Source: SHAN690 sp040221375
Lineage (GTDB): Bacteria > Bacteroidota > Bacteroidia > Flavobacteriales_G > Salibacteraceae
Direction: 5' to 3'
DNA length: 64,000 nucleotides
NCBI GenBank assembly: GCA_040221375.1
Contig: JAVKEP010000019.1
Coordinates: forward strand, 65,040 to 129,039
In this document: positions 61,276-64,000 of the stretch, piece after piece
How positions within the stretch are numbered: the first letter of the stretch is position 1
How the letters are laid out: the number at the start of each line of letters is the position of its first letter
Notes under the pieces: generated by a model
Database searches by the model: none
What the model saw: only the letters and a program-made list of their open reading frames with translations
What the model was told of the DNA's origin: nothing
Program-made: the position numbers and the translations under genes

Positions 61276-62951
61276 GGGTGCATCAAAGTTCCTTCAAAGG
61301 TCGCAACATTTCCAGCCATATCTGAAATTTCAAGCTTTAATAGTTGCGGTGTTTCTGAACGGGGTAGGTCATTAACGTCGATGAAGAGCAAATCTTGCTT
61401 GGGTTCATATTCCATTAACACCCATTGGCCACCCAAGTACGCATTGTAGGTATGAACGCCGCTGAAATTGTCCTTGACGATGAACTTGATCAATCCTGAT
61501 TCCCAGATTCTACTAGAACTAAAATTGACCATGGAGATGGAAGGAGGGCGGTCATCTACGACGAGGGTGAAGCTACCGAAGTCACGGCTCTCAGCGCGGA
61601 TCCATTCGCCATCAACGCTGCTCATCAAGGCCCTGCTCGGCCGACCAGCGTTGTTCGTTTGAGCGATCAACGCCCCTGGAACGCGCATCGCTTCGGGCAC
61701 TTTTATTTTCAATTCGAACGCTTCTTGAACAGGAATCAAAGGGTCAAAAATGTGCACGATAGGGATGTCGCCGAGGGTGTTTTGTTCGATGTCGAGAGGA
61801 ATGGAGGAGTACACCGTATGCGCGGGTAAAAAGAGCTTGCAATTTTCGCTTTCATAGAAATAGGGGACATTCCACTCCAACATAGCTGCTTCCTCCGGCC
61901 TTTGGTCGTTGGATTTGTCGAGTACGTTCACCTCAAATAACACTCGATTGGCGTTGCCCGCCAAATCCCTTGCGATCACCTCAATGGTGTGCAATCCCGT
62001 CGGAAGATCTAGCCTGCCAGCGTTTTCGTATTGAAGGTTTGGCAATTGATTTCCGGGTTCTCTGTACAGGCGAATAAAGCGTTGCCGCTTTTGATAGTAA
62101 TACCCGTAATCGATGAGGCTGTTCAGATGCCTGCTTTTGCTGAATGGAATACTGTCGGCTGTGAACAAGGCTACCGAGACGCCATCTACATTGAGCTCAG
62201 CTTGGTATATCCCATTGTGATTGTACGAACCGTTCTGGGAGTCGTAGGCGTTAAGTTCAATGCCAAAAGATCCCTGTACATCAATTGGTTGAGATGCATT
62301 GACCGAATTTCCGACCACCCTCGTACGAAACGTCTTGGTGTTTCTTTCAACGGTAGAACCAAAATCGATCGGGGCAATGCCAATCGCATCGATGATGGGT
62401 GCTTTCGTGTCTTCTATATGGAACCCCATCACGAGTGGGTTTCTCGGAACTTCTGTCCTGGTTTCGCGGACTTCAAAATGAAGGTGGGGCCCTCCTGAAC
62501 CCCCTGTATTGCCAGAAATGGCCACCACTTGTCCAGCCTTAACCGGCAGTTCTGAAGCTCCGGGATAAATGTCCACTTCAAAGCTCTTTTGTTTTTGCTG
62601 ATACTCTTTAACGTAGCGCGTAATTTCCAGAGAGAAGCCCTGTAAGTGTCCATACACGGTGGTAGTCCCATTCGCGTGATCGATGTAGAGCGCTTTGCCA
62701 TACCCATAAGGTGAAATTTTGATGCGTGAGACATGTCCATCGTCTACGGACATCACTTCCAACCCTTCTCTTCCGCCTGTTTTTAGGTCCAATCCAGCGT
62801 GAAAGTGATTCGGACGGAGTTCCCCATAATTCCCGGCCAAAGTCGGAGCGACGGGTAGGGGATTCCTCATGTACACATCTTGAGCGTCACCATCAAGGCA
62901 CGTTGCGATGCATAAGAATAAGAGGACGAGCAATGAATTGAATGGAGCCAT
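61272..62951 (-). CDS. M23-family peptidoglycan metallopeptidase
   Basis: 559 residues. Signal peptide (about 1-22), then the LytM/M23 domain (about 28-200) with zinc ligands in NHFHAGLDL (H-x-x-x-D) and GPHLHFEVRE (H-x-H), and SGNTGGSGG between them, so it should be catalytically active. The C-terminal 340 residues are beta-rich with Ig-like character and no cell-wall-binding repeat I recognise. It probably cuts peptidoglycan crosslinks in the periplasm. Downstream on the same strand come the 60643 gene, a TonB receptor and lipB. Confidence 0.93.
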   Translation of the reverse strand: MAPFNSLLVLLFLCIATCLDGDAQDVYMRNPLPVAPTLAGNYGELRPNHFHAGLDLKTGGREGLEVMSVDDGHVSRIKISPYGYGKALYIDHANGTTTVYGHLQGFSLEITRYVKEYQQKQKSFEVDIYPGASELPVKAGQVVAISGNTGGSGGPHLHFEVRETRTEVPRNPLVMGFHIEDTKAPIIDAIGIAPIDFGSTVERNTKTFRTRVVGNSVNASQPIDVQGSFGIELNAYDSQNGSYNHNGIYQAELNVDGVSVALFTADSIPFSKSRHLNSLIDYGYYYQKRQRFIRLYREPGNQLPNLQYENAGRLDLPTGLHTIEVIARDLAGNANRVLFEVNVLDKSNDQRPEEAAMLEWNVPYFYESENCKLFLPAHTVYSSIPLDIEQNTLGDIPIVHIFDPLIPVQEAFELKIKVPEAMRVPGALIAQTNNAGRPSRALMSSVDGEWIRAESRDFGSFTLVVDDRPPSISMVNFSSSRIWESGLIKFIVKDNFSGVHTYNAYLGGQWVLMEYEPKQDLLFIDVNDLPRSETPQLLKLEISDMAGNVATFEGTLMHP

Positions 62952-63099
62952 GGAATGCCTTGAGATGCGTGCGAATGTAGGACATGAAAGAGGGCGTTAT
63001 GAACAAAGAAATTTTCGTTTTTAAACAATCTATTCATAAAATTTACAACCTTTGGGTCGCTGCTACGTGTAGTGGCCTTTCTTTACTAAATCGTTGATT

Positions 63100-63390
63100 G
63101 TGAAAGATTTAAGCTCTTCTATTGAAAGTCTTACGAAAAGAACGGACGGCCTAATCCACGCGTACCAGCAGGGGGTAGAACGCATCCAGTCACTTGAAGA
63201 AGACAAGCGAAAGCTCGAAGGCAAGATGGGAGGGTTGAATGAAGAAATTCTACGATTAAAAGAAGAAAACAAGGTGCTGAGAATGGCTTCGGCGATCAAA
63301 GGAGATGAAGAAAACGTGAGTGAGTCGAAGCGCAGAATCAGCCAACTGGTACGGGAAATTGACAGATGCATTGCACTGTTGAATGACTGA
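63100..63390 (+). CDS. Coiled-coil protein upstream of zapA (ZapB-like)
   Basis: 96 residues from the GTG at 63100; a TTG at 63094 is also possible. The whole protein is one heptad-rich coiled coil (GVERIQSLEEDKRKLEGKM, LRLKEENKVLRMAS), no signal peptide. Size and position directly upstream of zapA suggest a ZapB-type accessory of the FtsZ ring; homology to ZapB is not proven by sequence. Its stop lies 4 nt before the zapA start. Confidence 0.65.
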   Translation: MKDLSSSIESLTKRTDGLIHAYQQGVERIQSLEEDKRKLEGKMGGLNEEILRLKEENKVLRMASAIKGDEENVSESKRRISQLVREIDRCIALLND

Positions 63391-63394
63391 ACGA

Positions 63395-63679
63395 ATGAGT
63401 GAACTATCTATAAAAGTCAACATAGCTAACCGTGTGTATCCGCTCTCTGTCCAGATGGAAGAGGAAGAGGAAGTACGCAAAGCAGCTGCCTTCATCAACG
63501 AGCGACTCAAAGCATTGGAGTCGAGTTTCGCGGTGAAAGACAAGTTGGATTTATTGGCGATGTTGGCCTTAGAACTGACCATGGAAAAAGGGCACGGAGC
63601 CGAGGAGCTCGTCTATGATAACGCCCAAGACCATATCCGCGCACTCATCGAACGGATTGATTCAACGCTCGCATCTTAG
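63395..63679 (+). CDS. zapA: Cell division protein ZapA
   Basis: 94 residues from the ATG at 63395 (MSELSIKVNIANRVYPLSV), the usual N-terminus; an upstream ATG at 63383 overlaps the previous stop. A compact N-terminal beta-alpha domain is followed by a long C-terminal helix, with KVNIANRVYPL and LLAMLALELTME as family motifs. ZapA crosslinks FtsZ filaments at the division ring. It is followed by a structured RNA and a probable rny gene, a conserved order in Bacteroidota. Confidence 0.88.
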   Translation: MSELSIKVNIANRVYPLSVQMEEEEEVRKAAAFINERLKALESSFAVKDKLDLLAMLALELTMEKGHGAEELVYDNAQDHIRALIERIDSTLAS

Positions 63680-63699
63680 CGAATGTTCTTTTAAAGTTT

Positions 63700-63904
63700 A
63701 GCCCGTACGGACATACTGTTTTGTAACCTGAACATCTACATCGCTGGGACTTTTCTTAGTGTGTGGCAAAAGCAGGCCTGTTTATCCTGATTCGTCAGGA
63801 GATTCTCTCCAATGGTGAGGACACTGGACGCTTGCGCTGCTCGGAGGGTCCCGAACTTTCGCTTTTTTGGAGGTTACATAACTCCTGTTCGTATGGGCTT
63901 TTTA
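63700..63904 (+). ncRNA. ssrS: 6S RNA (candidate)
   Basis: Non-coding region directly after zapA. The 5' end AGCCCGTACGGACA (63700-63713) pairs with TGTTCGTATGGGCT (63886-63899) as a long closing stem with two G-T pairs. TGTAACCT (63722-63729) pairs with AGGTTACA (63871-63878), GGGAC (63746-63750) with GTCCC (63848-63852), and AGCAG (63771-63775) with CTGCT (63837-63841), leaving an asymmetric internal bubble. A hairpin TCCTGA-TTCG-TCAGGA lies at 63785-63800, and a T run follows the 3' end. Length about 200 nt, rod shape, central bubble and zapA neighbourhood all fit 6S RNA, which binds RNA polymerase holoenzyme. No promoter box is clear. Confidence 0.75.
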
Positions 63905-63923
63905 CAACCTAATACATTGAGAA

Positions 63924-64000
63924 ATGGATACTATGACCATTATTATTGGAATCGTCGGACTGATCGTTGGAAGCGGGCTGATGTGGCTGCTTCAGCGTTC
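63924..64000 (+). CDS. rny: Probable ribonuclease Y, N-terminal fragment
   Basis: Only 25 full codons are in the window, and the frame is open at the end. The start MDTMTIIIGIVGLIVGSGLMWLL is a single N-terminal membrane helix, as expected for RNase Y, which anchors the mRNA-decay enzyme to the inner membrane. The call also rests on the zapA-6S-rny gene order known in Bacteroidota. Too short to confirm. Confidence 0.55.
   Translation, partial: MDTMTIIIGIVGLIVGSGLMWLLQR

Noticed and set aside
1..64000. CRISPR arrays, insertion sequences, tRNA or rRNA genes
   Set aside because: Reading of the gaps shows no direct-repeat/spacer pattern, no transposase motif, no tRNA cloverleaf or CCA-like ends, and no rRNA sequence.

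Overview
The window comes from the chromosome of a free-living member of the Bacteroidota, most likely a Flavobacteriales lineage (mid-40s to 50 % GC by eye). The evidence is a TonB-dependent receptor with an N-terminal carboxypeptidase-regulatory-like domain, several LytTR two-component proteins, a Reg_prop/Y_Y_Y propeller receptor, a DUF4105 (Lnb-type) protein, the serC-serA-DUF1015 cluster, and promoters of the Bacteroidota type (TTG, 17-23 nt, TAnnTTTG). Strand use is mixed, coding density is very high, and many neighbours overlap by 1-14 nt. No rRNA, tRNA, CRISPR array, insertion sequence or phage gene was found.

Layout. 1-10400 (+): end of an exported protein, lgt, an FkbM methyltransferase, pepD, a TPR protein, yaaA, a CHASE hybrid histidine kinase, an SDR, a FAD oxidoreductase and a thioredoxin-like protein. 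10453-17293 (+): an EGF-like lipoprotein, the serine operon serC / small exported protein / serA / DUF1015, a terminator, then pgi and a LytTR response regulator. 17294-17536 holds two opposed terminators and a candidate small RNA. 17537-24330 (-): a CDP-6-deoxysugar operon (rfbF, rfbG, an RmlC-like epimerase, a DUF4105 membrane protein, a sugar reductase, and an RfbH-like dehydratase lacking the Fe-S cysteines) behind a glycosyltransferase. 24463-30613: shikimate kinase with no usable canonical start, a phosphoribosyltransferase, and a three-gene exported and sensory module with a 1029-residue propeller protein ending in a PP2C-like domain.

30616-46542: TPMT-like methyltransferase, ribBA, hsp20, a SMUG-like DNA glycosylase, a LytS/LytTR pair, a TPR histidine kinase, surface and membrane proteins, a prolyl oligopeptidase lipoprotein, a membrane-anchored LytTR protein, and trmD-rplS. 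46549-52777 (-): a TetR-MFP-RND-TolC efflux operon whose TolC gene carries a one-base frameshift, with probable TetR operators. 52939-62951: a lipoprotein, an AsmA-like protein with a TolA-like charged tail, lipB, a TonB receptor with partner lipoprotein, and an M23 peptidase. 63100-64000 (+): a ZapB-like coiled coil, zapA, a structured RNA that fits 6S RNA, and the first codons of a probable rny.

The features most worth a second look are the atypical 3-dehydratase in the CDP-sugar operon, the candidate small RNA at 17377-17470, the 6S RNA, the TolC frameshift, the missing aroK start codon, and the palindromic TetR sites.
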